Program-made: the position numbers and the translations under genes
Notes under the pieces: model-generated
Seen by the model: only the letters and a program-made list of their open reading frames with translations
Told to the model about the DNA's origin: nothing
The model's database searches: none
From: Firmicutes bacterium HGW-Firmicutes-4
Lineage (GTDB): Bacteria; Bacillota; Clostridia; Eubacteriales; Eubacteriaceae
DNA length: 39,146 nt
Direction: 5' to 3'
NCBI GenBank assembly: GCA_002841405.1
Contig: PGZR01000013.1
Span: 1 to 39,146 of the forward strand
Shown here: positions 6,970-13,586 of the stretch, one piece after another
How the letters are laid out: each line of letters starts with the position of its first letter
How positions within the stretch are numbered: position 1 is the first letter of the stretch

Positions 6970-7076
6970 GATACAAAGTGTATCAAAATAATGAAATGAT
7001 ACAAAACATATCAAATACTACTTGACGATACAAAATGTATCGTGCTATAATCATGGCAAGTGATACAAAACGTATC
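6970..7076 (+). promoter_or_regulatory. lysis-lysogeny operator region and early rightward promoter
   Basis: Four 15-bp palindromes GATAC-N5-GTATC (or ATATC) lie at 6970-6984, 6998-7012, 7027-7041 and 7062-7076. The rightward promoter is near perfect: TTGACG at 7022-7027, an 18-bp spacer, TATAAT at 7046-7051. The third operator fills the spacer and the fourth covers the start of transcription, so bound repressor would block it. The first two operators lie on the repressor side and could control its leftward promoter, for which I see no clear consensus boxes. Confidence 0.9.
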
Positions 7077-7103
7077 AAATTAAAAAGTTTAGGAGGTGAA
7101 GGG

Positions 7104-7337
7104 ATGAGAAGTGTTTTGGTGCAGGAAAGAAAAAATAGACGACTTACCAGAAAAGAAGTGTCTAAAGCTCTTGAATTAGCAGAAGTAACAATTAGAAAAC
7201 TTGAGGAAGGGAGTAGAGATCCAAGCATTAAAACTGCTGGGAAGCTTTCACTTTTCTATAATAAGAGAATGGAAGATTTATTTCCGGATATTTTTTTGCA
7301 TTCGGTTGATACAAAACGTATCAACAAAACCACGTAA
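7104..7337 (+). CDS. Cro-like XRE-family regulator
   Basis: 77 residues with an XRE helix-turn-helix (RRLTRKEVSKALELAEVTIR, then KLEEGSRDPSIKTAGKLSLFY). The start at 7104 is chosen because AGGAGGTGAAGGG stands directly before it; the longer frame from 7035 would begin inside the promoter. It is the first gene of the rightward early transcript and divergent from the CI-like repressor, the place of Cro. A fifth copy of the operator palindrome lies inside its 3' end. It probably competes for the same operators and favours lytic growth. Confidence 0.85.
   Translation: MRSVLVQERKNRRLTRKEVSKALELAEVTIRKLEEGSRDPSIKTAGKLSLFYNKRMEDLFPDIFLHSVDTKRINKTT
7308..7322 (+). promoter_or_regulatory. fifth operator copy inside the Cro-like gene
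   Basis: GATACAAAACGTATC, identical to the operator at 7062-7076 but 246 bp away and inside the coding sequence. An operator at this distance could act as a roadblock or allow DNA looping between distant repressor dimers. Confidence 0.7.
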
Positions 7338-7350
7338 GGAGGTGTGAAGC

Positions 7351-7554
7351 ATGACGGAAAAAGAATTCAAAGAAAAATTCAAGAATTTAAAAAATTATAA
7401 ACATACTGGTGTTAGCAATTGTTTCCCTGTTGACATGGTTAAGGAAGTTAGGAATCTGGAAGAAGTTGAAAAGCTTTTGAAGGAAAACTGGATATTGATT
7501 AATACCTATACCAATACCCAGAGCTTTATTGCTGTTTTAGGTCGCAAAGGTTAA
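7351..7554 (+). CDS. small phage protein, NWxLINTYT family
   Basis: 67 residues after a strong AAGGAGGTG site. The C-terminal half (NLEEVEKLLKENWILINTYT, then a gap and IAVLGRKG) matches the leftward gene at 7572-7748, so the two are distant paralogs. The pattern of a helix, GW/NW-x-LIN, a variable loop and a final VLG strand is that of small single-domain phage and plasmid proteins of unknown role. It is the second gene of the early rightward transcript. Confidence 0.65.
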   Translation: MTEKEFKEKFKNLKNYKHTGVSNCFPVDMVKEVRNLEEVEKLLKENWILINTYTNTQSFIAVLGRKG

Positions 7555-7571
7555 GTGTATAAAAACAATAG

Positions 7572-7748
7572 TTATTCCGTTGGTGTTCCAATGTGGCCAA
7601 GAACGAAAATAAGCTCTTCATCACCAGGGAGCATTGGATCGCAAGTCGTAAAAGTATTAATAAGTTTCCATCCGTTTTTCAGATGCTCATTAACTTCTTC
7701 GACACTATACATTTTTTCAACGTAATCAAAATTATATATCTCTGACAT
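7572..7748 (-). CDS. small phage protein, paralog of the 7351 gene, leftward
   Basis: 58 residues from the ATG at 7748, which has a GGAGAT site 6 bp upstream; an upstream in-frame start lacks one. VEEVNEHLKNGWKLINTFTT and IFVLGHIG line up with the protein encoded at 7351-7554, here with a longer acidic loop (DPMLPGDEE). It is transcribed against the early operon from its own promoter at 7797-7825 and ends 17 bp from its convergent paralog. Confidence 0.7.
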   Translation of the reverse strand: MSEIYNFDYVEKMYSVEEVNEHLKNGWKLINTFTTCDPMLPGDEELIFVLGHIGTPTE

Positions 7749-7796
7749 AATTAGATCTCCTTTCTTTAAATTCATCTGACATGAGTTGATGTCTTT

Positions 7797-7825
7797 ATTA
7801 TAGGAGGCTGTCTGATTAAATTCAA
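7797..7825 (-). promoter_or_regulatory. leftward promoter 1 of four
   Basis: Minus strand: TTGAAT (7825-7820), 17-bp spacer ending CCTCC, TATAAT (7802-7797). It drives the 7572-7748 gene. Confidence 0.75.
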
Positions 7826-7861
7826 GAGTAAAATCAAAAACCTAGTTAGGAGGTGAGAAGG

Positions 7862-8044
7862 ATGGTAGGTATTCAATTTAGTTCCGGATTAGTTTTAACA
7901 GAGGCGAAAATTAATGAAGTACATGAAAAAATAAAAAAAATTCTCAAAGAAGAACTTCCTGAAGATTGTCAAACCGGGGAAGTCCTTGATTATATTTTAT
8001 CAGAGTTAAAAAACAAAAGAAAAACTTGGAAAGTAGAACTATAG
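7862..8044 (+). CDS. small phage protein of unknown function
   Basis: 60 residues starting at the ATG at 7862 after AGGAGGTGAGAAGG; an in-frame GTG lies within that site and is less likely. Sequence is helical and charged (EVHEKIKKILKEELPEDC, then TGEVLDYILSELKNK). No family recognised. It is a rightward early gene whose end overlaps the convergent gene at 8039 by 6 bp. Confidence 0.6.
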   Translation: MVGIQFSSGLVLTEAKINEVHEKIKKILKEELPEDCQTGEVLDYILSELKNKRKTWKVEL

Positions 8045-8551
8045 TTGTCGCTCAACCAAACTTTGTAGTGTGTAAGAAATAATTGCTAATTCGTCACCTT
8101 CGGTCGAAGCTCTGGAAGTCAAATTATCACTTTCGGCAGTTAAATTCAGAGTGATTGAATCAGAGTATTTTTTATATTTGGTTTCATACAATATTTCAAA
8201 AGAAACATTGCAATAGTTACGAGCTGTTTCGAAATCAATATTGCATACATGCGATTGATCGGGGGCTAAAAAAGAATTTTCAATTTTACCAAATGGACGC
8301 AGGCCAGGCGAGCGTGTATAGACTAATAAATCAGGATTGGTTTTAAATCTAGTTATCAGTGCACCGGTTTTGCCAAAGTTTTTCACAACTAAATATTTCG
8401 TTGGTTTTTGGAAATTTGTCTCAGTAACATAAACGACAATATAGGGGCGGGTTGACTCTTCGACCATATTTCTATTTTGTTGAAGAGTGGCAAGTGAGAT
8501 TACGACGGCAATTAATGCAATTAGTGAACTTATAACAGCAGATGTATCCAT
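8039..8551 (-). CDS. membrane-anchored phage protein, leftward
   Basis: 170 residues with one N-terminal membrane segment (about residues 5-22, SSLIALIAVVISLATL), a short charged linker, and a strand-rich soluble domain (YIVVYVTET, YLVVKNFGKTGALITRF, then a possible immunoglobulin-like remainder). Similar one-pass proteins are common as lysogenic cargo of Firmicutes prophages; function is unknown. It opposes the early operon and has its own promoter at 8585-8613, so it may be made in the lysogen at the cell membrane. Superinfection exclusion would fit but is a guess. Confidence 0.7.
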   Translation of the reverse strand: MDTSAVISSLIALIAVVISLATLQQNRNMVEESTRPYIVVYVTETNFQKPTKYLVVKNFGKTGALITRFKTNPDLLVYTRSPGLRPFGKIENSFLAPDQSHVCNIDFETARNYCNVSFEILYETKYKKYSDSITLNLTAESDNLTSRASTEGDELAIISYTLQSLVERQL

Positions 8552-8584
8552 TTAAAATAATTCCTCCTTGATATCAGTTTAATA

Positions 8585-8613
8585 ATTATATCAGATATGA
8601 GGAAAAATCAAAA
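8585..8613 (-). promoter_or_regulatory. leftward promoter 2 of four
   Basis: Minus strand: TTTTGA (8613-8608), 17-bp spacer, TATAAT (8590-8585), upstream of the 8039-8551 gene. Confidence 0.6.
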
Positions 8614-8634
8614 GCCAGTTAGGAGGTGAGAAGG

Positions 8635-8838
8635 ATGGATAAAGATAAGATGATTATGCACACCAACCAAAATGAGTTGCATATTTCAGCAAGAAGCAAT
8701 AAAGCATTTGAAGAATTATTAGAACAAGCAATAGTGCAAATGCAACAGCTTAAAAACACAATTGAAAAACTTGAGAATTATGATTTTGAAATAAAAATTG
8801 GTATGGAGAGTAACAAACCAAATCTAAATAGGAGGTGA
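8635..8838 (+). CDS. small phage protein of unknown function
   Basis: 67 residues from the ATG at 8635, preceded by the same AGTTAGGAGGTGAGAAGG leader as the 7862 gene. The middle (KAFEELLEQAIVQMQQLKNT, then IEKLENYDFEI) is a likely amphipathic helix or coiled coil. No family recognised. Rightward early gene. Confidence 0.6.
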   Translation: MDKDKMIMHTNQNELHISARSNKAFEELLEQAIVQMQQLKNTIEKLENYDFEIKIGMESNKPNLNRR

Positions 8839-8845
8839 GAATGAG

Positions 8846-8962
8846 ATGCATCACTACATAACAAAGTATTGGGAAAATGGCATTCATTATGCGGAGGCAT
8901 GGATACAAATTAATTTTTTTAACTGGAGTTTTTGTTTATGGAAAAGAAAAATTGAGTTATAG
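8846..8962 (+). CDS. very small early protein
   Basis: 38 residues rich in aromatic residues (six Trp/Tyr in the first 20; WSFCLW near the end), after AGGAGGTGAGAATGAG. It begins 7 bp after the preceding gene stops. The good ribosome binding site and tight spacing support it; nothing about its role can be said. Confidence 0.45.
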   Translation: MHHYITKYWENGIHYAEAWIQINFFNWSFCLWKRKIEL

Positions 8963-8968
8963 ATAGAA

Positions 8969-8989
8969 GCCGCTACTTGCGATAGCGGC
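8969..8989. terminator. hairpin between convergent genes
   Basis: GCCGCTA and TAGCGGC form a perfect 7-bp stem around CTTGCGA between two convergent genes (8846-8962 and 8999-9166). There is no strong T run on either side, so it may be a weak bidirectional terminator or mRNA 3' end. Confidence 0.45.
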
Positions 8990-8998
8990 CACGGATAC

Positions 8999-9166
8999 TT
9001 ACTTCTTTTTCCACTTATTGCCTTTTTCAGACGTTGGCGGAAGTCTATCGCCTGGATCAAGTGTTGCTTTGTGTGGATTTTTAACCTTTCCACCACGCGG
9101 ACCAACTTCACCGTATTTACCAGCTGGCTGATTATCAGTACCAGGCTTAATTAAATTATCGCTCAT
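8999..9166 (-). CDS. YjzC-like small protein
   Basis: 55 residues (begins MSDNLIKPGTDNQPAGKYGE and continues VGPRGGKVKNPHKATLDPGD) from an ATG at 9166 with a GAGGAG site. The spacing of PGT...PAGKYGEVG...GGKV-NP-KA-L--GD--PPT closely follows the YjzC family of Bacillus, whose members are about 57 residues and of unknown role. It is transcribed leftward from the promoter at 9216-9244, against the early operon. Confidence 0.75.
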   Translation of the reverse strand: MSDNLIKPGTDNQPAGKYGEVGPRGGKVKNPHKATLDPGDRLPPTSEKGNKWKKK

Positions 9167-9215
9167 AGCAGTAGCTCCTCTCTTGAAATTTCAGCGGTAG
9201 GACGCTGATAATTTA

Positions 9216-9244
9216 AGTATAGGAGAGTGAACAAAAAGAAACAA
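9216..9244 (-). promoter_or_regulatory. leftward promoter 3 of four
   Basis: Minus strand: TTGTTT (9244-9239), 17-bp spacer, TATACT (9221-9216). The region between -10 and the start codon holds an inverted repeat TCAGCG-N6-CGCTGA (9191-9208), a possible operator or leader hairpin. The -35 and spacer are almost identical to promoter 4. Confidence 0.75.
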
Positions 9245-9278
9245 GAGTAAAATCAAAAAAAGTTAGGGGGCAAAAAGG

Positions 9279-9500
9279 ATGGAGAACGGAATGGAACAAC
9301 TTAAAAATCGATATAACTTAGATAAAGAAAAATTGGAGTGGCTGAAAGAGATTGGAGCAAAAGAATATAAAGAACCGATGGTATATTCAGCTGGATATGG
9401 AAAGTATTTATTATCTGAGCGGTATTTAAAAGAGACACCGCTCAGCACATTGAAAAAGCAATACAAGAAAGCAGTAAGAATGGTTAAACAAAAGGGATGA
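9279..9500 (+). CDS. small phage protein of unknown function
   Basis: 73 residues, basic and helical, after GTTAGGGGGCAAAAAGG. The pattern LKNRYNLDKEKLEWLKEIGA and LSTLKKQYKKAVRMVKQKG suggests a small nucleic-acid-associated or partner-binding helical protein; no family recognised. Its last 17 bp overlap the convergent gene at 9484. Confidence 0.6.
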   Translation: MENGMEQLKNRYNLDKEKLEWLKEIGAKEYKEPMVYSAGYGKYLLSERYLKETPLSTLKKQYKKAVRMVKQKG

Positions 9501-9834
9501 TGTTTTTGATTTGGCTAATATGGTCGAGAAGTGCACTTAAGTTGTTTGAAAAACGGGTTTCCATGTAGATTATTGCATTGTCTGTTAATGATGATTCCAT
9601 TATTGTGTTATCACCATATAGACATTCTAGAAATCCAGCACGGCTTAATTCGTTAGCAGTTTCGAGCGTATCATTGAGAGACCAATTTGGAGTTAATTTG
9701 TTTTGAATTTCTTCGCAATTACCAAATTGTTTAGCTATATATTTGTCAATGTCATTTTTCCTGGCTTCGCAATAAGCCTTATACATGAGGCAAATGAGGG
9801 CATCAGAATCTTTTGTAAGTTTAATATCAGACAT
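9484..9834 (-). CDS. phage protein, possible winged-helix type, leftward
   Basis: 116 residues. DALICLMYKAYCEARKNDI, LTPNWSLNDTLETANELSRA, GFLECLYGDN and a final LTDNAIIYMETRF give the helix-helix-strand rhythm of winged-helix-like proteins seen in Firmicutes prophages. It could bind DNA or a partner, but no function is known to me. It opposes the early operon and is transcribed from the promoter at 9880-9908. Confidence 0.65.
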   Translation of the reverse strand: MSDIKLTKDSDALICLMYKAYCEARKNDIDKYIAKQFGNCEEIQNKLTPNWSLNDTLETANELSRAGFLECLYGDNTIMESSLTDNAIIYMETRFSNNLSALLDHISQIKNIIPFV

Positions 9835-9879
9835 TTCAATACTCCTTTCAAACTATTTCAGATAAAAACTGATATTTCT

Positions 9880-9908
9880 ATTATAGGAGTGTGAACAAAA
9901 AGAAACAA
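9880..9908 (-). promoter_or_regulatory. leftward promoter 4 of four
   Basis: Minus strand: TTGTTT (9908-9903), 17-bp spacer, TATAAT (9885-9880). A short TCAG-N7-CTGA inverted repeat lies between it and the gene at 9834, resembling the one at promoter 3. Confidence 0.8.
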
Positions 9909-9942
9909 CAGTAAAATTAAAAGCTAATAGGAGGTAAGCAAG

Positions 9943-10146
9943 ATGGAAAATGAAATAATTCAGAGTAATGAACCCAAAAGCGTCACAGTTAAAGAAGCTG
10001 CAGAGCTTCTTGGTAAATCTGAACAGTTCGTAAGAGTTGCACTGCAAAGGGGGATATTGCCCATTGGGGTAGCTCTGAAAACAGATGAGAGTAACAGACG
10101 ATATAACTACCATATTTCACGCAAAAAGTTAAATGAGTACATTTAG
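9943..10146 (+). CDS. excisionase-like helix-turn-helix protein
   Basis: 67 residues with SVTVKEAAELLGKSEQFVRV followed by ALQRGILPIGVAL and a YNYHISRKKLNEYI end. This is the winged-helix MerR/excisionase-like layout (HTH_17 type) that reads as DNA binding. It could be the recombination directionality factor for the integrase or an early regulator; the distance from int does not decide. AGGAGG precedes the start. The following 115 bp (10147-10261) hold no clear gene. Confidence 0.75.
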   Translation: MENEIIQSNEPKSVTVKEAAELLGKSEQFVRVALQRGILPIGVALKTDESNRRYNYHISRKKLNEYI

Positions 10147-10261
10147 ATGAGGGGGGAGAGAATGTAAAGAATTGAGCGTGGGTCAAGTTGAGGTGTATGA
10201 AGGGGAACGGGAGAATTTATTATCTATAATTTAATTTTATGCGAAAGGACCAAAAAAGAAC

Positions 10262-10765
10262 ATGAAAGAATCATGCAAAAGTATCTACCGGATCTGTAGG
10301 GATCGTGCCGGGTTGACCCAGGAAGATGCTGCCCCAAAACTTGGAATCTCAGTACGTGCCCTGGGAAACTATGAAGCCTATTCATTGGAAGTTGGTAAAA
10401 ACATGCCCCCGGAGGACATCATTTTAACGATGTCAAAAGTATACGGTACACCATGGTTACCGTTGATTCATCTTAAAGAAAACACCTTGATCGGCAGGGC
10501 AATATTTCCGGATGTGGAGTTAACAGACCTACCACTGGCATTTCTAAAGTTTCAAGCAGAAATAGGTGATATACAGCCTTTGGAAAGTGAAATGCGAAAG
10601 GTTATCCTAGATAATCATATCGATGATCATGAGCTAGAAACCTCGGAAACATTTATAAAAGAATTGATGGAGGGCATTATGTCCGGATGGAGTTTAATTT
10701 TCTCCGCAATAGAAAAAAGACCGTTGCTCGAACAACGATCTCAAGTGTTTACCATAGGCAGGTAA
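10262..10765 (+). CDS. XRE-family regulator with C-terminal extension
   Basis: 167 residues: an XRE helix-turn-helix at residues 5-60 (YRICRDRAGLTQEDAAPKLG, then ISVRALGNYEA) followed by a roughly 100-residue helical tail. This type is common near the replication genes of clostridial prophages. The ribosome binding site is modest (GAAAGGACC, 11 bp before ATG). A second control point of early or middle genes is likely; the target is unknown. Confidence 0.8.
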   Translation: MKESCKSIYRICRDRAGLTQEDAAPKLGISVRALGNYEAYSLEVGKNMPPEDIILTMSKVYGTPWLPLIHLKENTLIGRAIFPDVELTDLPLAFLKFQAEIGDIQPLESEMRKVILDNHIDDHELETSETFIKELMEGIMSGWSLIFSAIEKRPLLEQRSQVFTIGR

Positions 10766-10825
10766 AGATTCTTTTATAAATTTTAGCATAAAAAAATGCG
10801 TTTGTATAGTGGGAGAAAGGTTGGG

Positions 10826-10996
10826 ATGAAGAAAAATAGAACGAGTGATGAGGATAAGATTCAGTATCTGAAAATGATGTCTCTATATGAAAGGGAATCA
10901 ACACGTCAAAAAGGCGATGAGAAATTTAGAAAAATGATTAACCGGTTCCGGGAAAGTATAAAACTGGAACCGGAATATTTGGAGGATAAACCATGA
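10826..10996 (+). CDS. small basic helical phage protein
   Basis: 56 residues from the ATG at 10826, which sits behind GAGAAAGGTTGGG; an upstream in-frame ATG at 10796 has no site. The protein is highly charged and helical. Its stop overlaps the next gene by 4 bp, so it belongs to the replication operon. No family recognised. Confidence 0.55.
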   Translation: MKKNRTSDEDKIQYLKMMSLYERESTRQKGDEKFRKMINRFRESIKLEPEYLEDKP

Positions 10997-11220
10997 ACTT
11001 TACAATTCAAAAAGTAATCGAAATCTTGGAAAAGAAGGGCTTTGACATTGAAGAACCTGAAAATAATGGAGTGCTCCATTGCATAGCACCAGGCTATAAG
11101 GAAATTAAAATGAAAACGGATGGTGTTACCCATTATTTTAAGGTGCTGACAAAATACACCACTCAACTGGAAAAAGCCCTGGAATGGGCAGGTGTTGAGA
11201 ATCTGGAGGATGTGGCGTGA
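10993..11220 (+). CDS. small phage protein in replication operon
   Basis: 75 residues; a helix (IQKVIEILEKKGFDIEEPEN), a strand region (VLHCIAPGYKEIKMKTDGVTHYF) and a final helix. It overlaps both its neighbours by 4 bp, the sign of translational coupling with the replication initiator. No family recognised. Confidence 0.65.
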   Translation: MNFTIQKVIEILEKKGFDIEEPENNGVLHCIAPGYKEIKMKTDGVTHYFKVLTKYTTQLEKALEWAGVENLEDVA

Positions 11221-12023
11221 ATTATAGTTTTGATATTGGTGTGGCTGAAAAGTTGGGGGTTAATGCTGCAATTGTTATTTGCAATATTCAATTCTGGATC
11301 AAGAAAAATCAGGCCAATGATAAGCATTTTCACGATGGTCGTTATTGGACATTTAATAGTATGAGAGCCTGGCATGAATTATTTCCATTCTGGACTGAAC
11401 GTCAAATTCGAAAAATATTAGATGATCTTGTCGAAAAAAATATAATCATAAAAGGCAATTATAATGAAATGAAGTATGATCGAACTTTGTGGTATGCATT
11501 TACAGATTATGGCATTACCATTTTACAAACTTGTCAAATGAAAGAGACAAGTTTGTCAATTCAAAGTGACAAGAATGTCGAACCTATACCAGATATAAAC
11601 ACAGATATAAACACAGATGTAAACACAGATAGAGAGAGTACCCCTGAAACAAATGAAATTGAAATCGCAGGAAAACCGGAAAAGGTGGAACTGAATAATG
11701 TGGTGGTGGAATTCAATCAGGTAGTTTCGCGTCTGCCAAAGGTAACGGCCTTAACCCCCAAGCGTCGCAATACTATCAAGCAACGGATCAAGGAGCATGG
11801 ACGGGAAGCAGTCAGCGTTTGCTTTTTCAAGACTGGCAAGAGTGATTTTCTATGTGGGGTGAATGATCGTGGATGGAAAGCAAGCTTTGACTGGATCATG
11901 AAGCCAGAGAACTTAGTCAAAATCCTTGAGGGGAACTATGACAACAAAACCCAGATCCCCCAAAATATACCTTGTCAGCCATATGAGTATGATAGCAGTT
12001 TTAATCCGGAGGACTCACTATGA
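11217..12023 (+). CDS. replication initiator / replisome organiser-like protein
   Basis: 268 residues from a GTG start behind GGAGGATGTGGC. Residues 1-105 form a winged-helix region (FNSMRAWHELFPFWTERQIR followed by KILDDLVEKNII) of the type found in phage replisome organisers and DnaD-like proteins. A linker carries the INTDINTDVNTD repeat encoded by three 12-bp DNA repeats. The C-terminal part includes WKASFDWIMKPENLVKILEGNYDN, the familiar end of such proteins. The DnaC-like loader follows with a 4-bp overlap, so the pair would recruit the host helicase to an origin that may lie within this gene. Confidence 0.8.
   Translation: MNYSFDIGVAEKLGVNAAIVICNIQFWIKKNQANDKHFHDGRYWTFNSMRAWHELFPFWTERQIRKILDDLVEKNIIIKGNYNEMKYDRTLWYAFTDYGITILQTCQMKETSLSIQSDKNVEPIPDINTDINTDVNTDRESTPETNEIEIAGKPEKVELNNVVVEFNQVVSRLPKVTALTPKRRNTIKQRIKEHGREAVSVCFFKTGKSDFLCGVNDRGWKASFDWIMKPENLVKILEGNYDNKTQIPQNIPCQPYEYDSSFNPEDSL
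11592..11627 (+). repeat. three 12-bp direct repeats (possible iterons)
   Basis: GATATAAACACA at 11592 and 11604, GATGTAAACACA at 11616. They lie inside the initiator gene, which is where lambdoid and many Gram-positive phages keep their origin. They also encode a simple linker, so a coding explanation is possible. Confidence 0.5.
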
Positions 12024-12865
12024 TGGATTTAATTAACATCGAGGAAATCAGCAAGACATGCAGCATTGTGAACATTAATGATTATGTCAAAGATGGACTG
12101 ATCTACTGCCATAAATGTAATACTCCCAAGGAGGTTGTTCTTGATTTTCAGGATAAAACACGTAAAGTATTTTGTATTTGTCAATGCGAAAAGCAGGAGC
12201 GGGATTTAAAGGCAGAAGGGTTTGTTGCATTGCAAGAAAAAGAGAATATTCGGCATTTACAGACCATGGGCATTCAAGATGATGCATTCAAGAAATGGAC
12301 GTTTGATAAGGATGACGGCGAACAACCAAACCTAGAAATGGCGCAGATTTATGCGGATAACTTCATGAATGACTTTTATAAAACTGGTATGGGCATGATA
12401 TTTTGGGGGAATGTTGGCCGAGGTAAAACATTTACGGCTGCATGCATTGCAAATCAATTGATCGAGAATAATGTACCTGTTATGATGACGAGTTTTGCCA
12501 AAATCGTCGATGAGATTTTTTCAATTCAGGATAAAGCAGGATATTTCAAGGAATTCAATCGGTATAAGCTCTTGATCATTGATGACCTGGGAGCTGAGCG
12601 TCAGACGGATTATGCGATGGAACAGGTCTACAAGGTAGTTGATGACCGATATAAAAACAACTTGCCAATGATCATCACTACAAATTTGACGGTTAATGAG
12701 CTGAAAAATCCAAAGAAAGTCGAGTATTCCAGAATCTACGACAGAATACTGGAGAAATGTGTTCCAGTATCATTTGCAGGTAAAAACTATCGTCAGGAAA
12801 TCAGAAATGAACAAATTGAATGGGCAAAAGAAAAATTTCTGAAAGAAAAGAAAATAGGCGCATGA
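12020..12865 (+). CDS. DnaC-like helicase loader ATPase
   Basis: 281 residues. An N-terminal cysteine cluster (CHKC at about 31-34 and CICQC near 52-56) could bind zinc. The AAA+ domain has Walker A GNVGRGKT (about 134-141), Walker B LLIIDDLGAE (about 189-198), a sensor-type IITTNLT and an arginine-rich SRIYDRILEKC segment. This is the DnaC/IstB layout, loading the replicative helicase at the phage origin. The start overlaps the initiator gene; an ATG one codon later is equivalent. Confidence 0.92.
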   Translation: MMDLINIEEISKTCSIVNINDYVKDGLIYCHKCNTPKEVVLDFQDKTRKVFCICQCEKQERDLKAEGFVALQEKENIRHLQTMGIQDDAFKKWTFDKDDGEQPNLEMAQIYADNFMNDFYKTGMGMIFWGNVGRGKTFTAACIANQLIENNVPVMMTSFAKIVDEIFSIQDKAGYFKEFNRYKLLIIDDLGAERQTDYAMEQVYKVVDDRYKNNLPMIITTNLTVNELKNPKKVEYSRIYDRILEKCVPVSFAGKNYRQEIRNEQIEWAKEKFLKEKKIGA

Positions 12866-13050
12866 TTTACTTGATTGCAGATATAAGCAAGTATGAGTGG
12901 CCTTTGGCCACAGCAGGCAGCCTGAATGAATTGTCTGAGATCTGCAAAGCAGAGATCCCTGTGATCTGCCGGGTAATCCGGAAGAATCGAACCACCCGGT
13001 TATTTCATGGGGTGCCGGCAAAAATTTATAAGTTTCAGGAGGATGGATAA
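12862..13050 (+). CDS. small phage protein of unknown function
   Basis: 62 residues from the ATG at 12862, which overlaps the loader stop as ATGA; a longer frame from 12820 would lie inside the loader gene. Sequence IADISKYEWPLATAGSLNEL and VICRVIRKNRTTRLFHGVPA suggests a small alpha/beta domain. No family recognised. Confidence 0.6.
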   Translation: MIYLIADISKYEWPLATAGSLNELSEICKAEIPVICRVIRKNRTTRLFHGVPAKIYKFQEDG

Positions 13051-13058
13051 AAATCGAA

Positions 13059-13265
13059 ATGAATATAGGTGATCGAATAAAGAAAGAGCGTAAACAGTGT
13101 GGAATGACGCAGGAGCAGTTGGCACTGGAAGCCGGAGTAACACAAAGGTGTGTTAGCCATTATGAACGTGGACAAAGAGAACCACAGTTTGTGGCGATTG
13201 GGAAAATAATGGAAGCCATGGGGTTTCAAATGCAGTTTGTGAAAGAAGGGGTGGAATGTGAATAA
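13059..13265 (+). CDS. small XRE-family DNA-binding protein
   Basis: 68 residues, essentially a bare helix-turn-helix domain: RIKKERKQCGMTQEQLALEA, GVTQRCVSHYERGQREPQF, then a short tail. Third XRE-type regulator in the prophage. It lies in the middle of the replication-recombination operon and overlaps the next gene by 8 bp. Confidence 0.8.
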   Translation: MNIGDRIKKERKQCGMTQEQLALEAGVTQRCVSHYERGQREPQFVAIGKIMEAMGFQMQFVKEGVECE

Positions 13266-13428
13266 ATACCGAAAATTACAGATAATCAAACATGCCTTGC
13301 AATATTACATAACCAGACCGGATGCCGAATCCAAAGACATTGAACAGGAGAAGGCCCTGCTGGAAAAGGTCAAGGGGGAGATCAGGGCAGTAAAATCTAA
13401 GTGGTATGGTGATGGAGCAAAAGAATGA
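13258..13428 (+). CDS. small helical phage protein
   Basis: 56 residues from a GTG at 13258 behind GAAGGGGTGGAAT. The sequence is helical and charged (LQIIKHALQYYITRPDAESK, EQEKALLEKVKGEIRAVKS). It overlaps the previous gene by 8 bp and the next by 4 bp, which supports it as a translated member of the operon. Confidence 0.5.
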   Translation: MNKYRKLQIIKHALQYYITRPDAESKDIEQEKALLEKVKGEIRAVKSKWYGDGAKE

Positions 13429-13586
13429 AGTGGATCTGTGATGGCTGCGAGTATATTGACGAGGTGCCTTATATTTGCATATGGGGTTGTCCTAGAAAAG
13501 AGAAAAGCGGAATGAGATGGAATTTATCAAAAGAATTTATAACTTCAAATCTCAAAGCCGGGATCGAGAAGAAGGGTTTGAGGTAG
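13425..13586 (+). CDS. small zinc-ribbon-like protein
   Basis: 53 residues from an ATG overlapping the previous stop (ATGA). Cysteines at positions 5, 8, 18 and 22 (C-x2-C ... C-x3-C) could hold one zinc. The 3' end overlaps the next gene by 70 bp, so the real product may be shorter in function or the next start may be later. Moderate confidence only. Confidence 0.45.
   Translation: MKWICDGCEYIDEVPYICIWGCPRKEKSGMRWNLSKEFITSNLKAGIEKKGLR

Noticed and set aside
8887-9111. Leftward 74-residue open frame
   Set aside because: It is a shadow in another frame of the YjzC-like gene (8999-9166), which has the ribosome binding site, promoter and family pattern.
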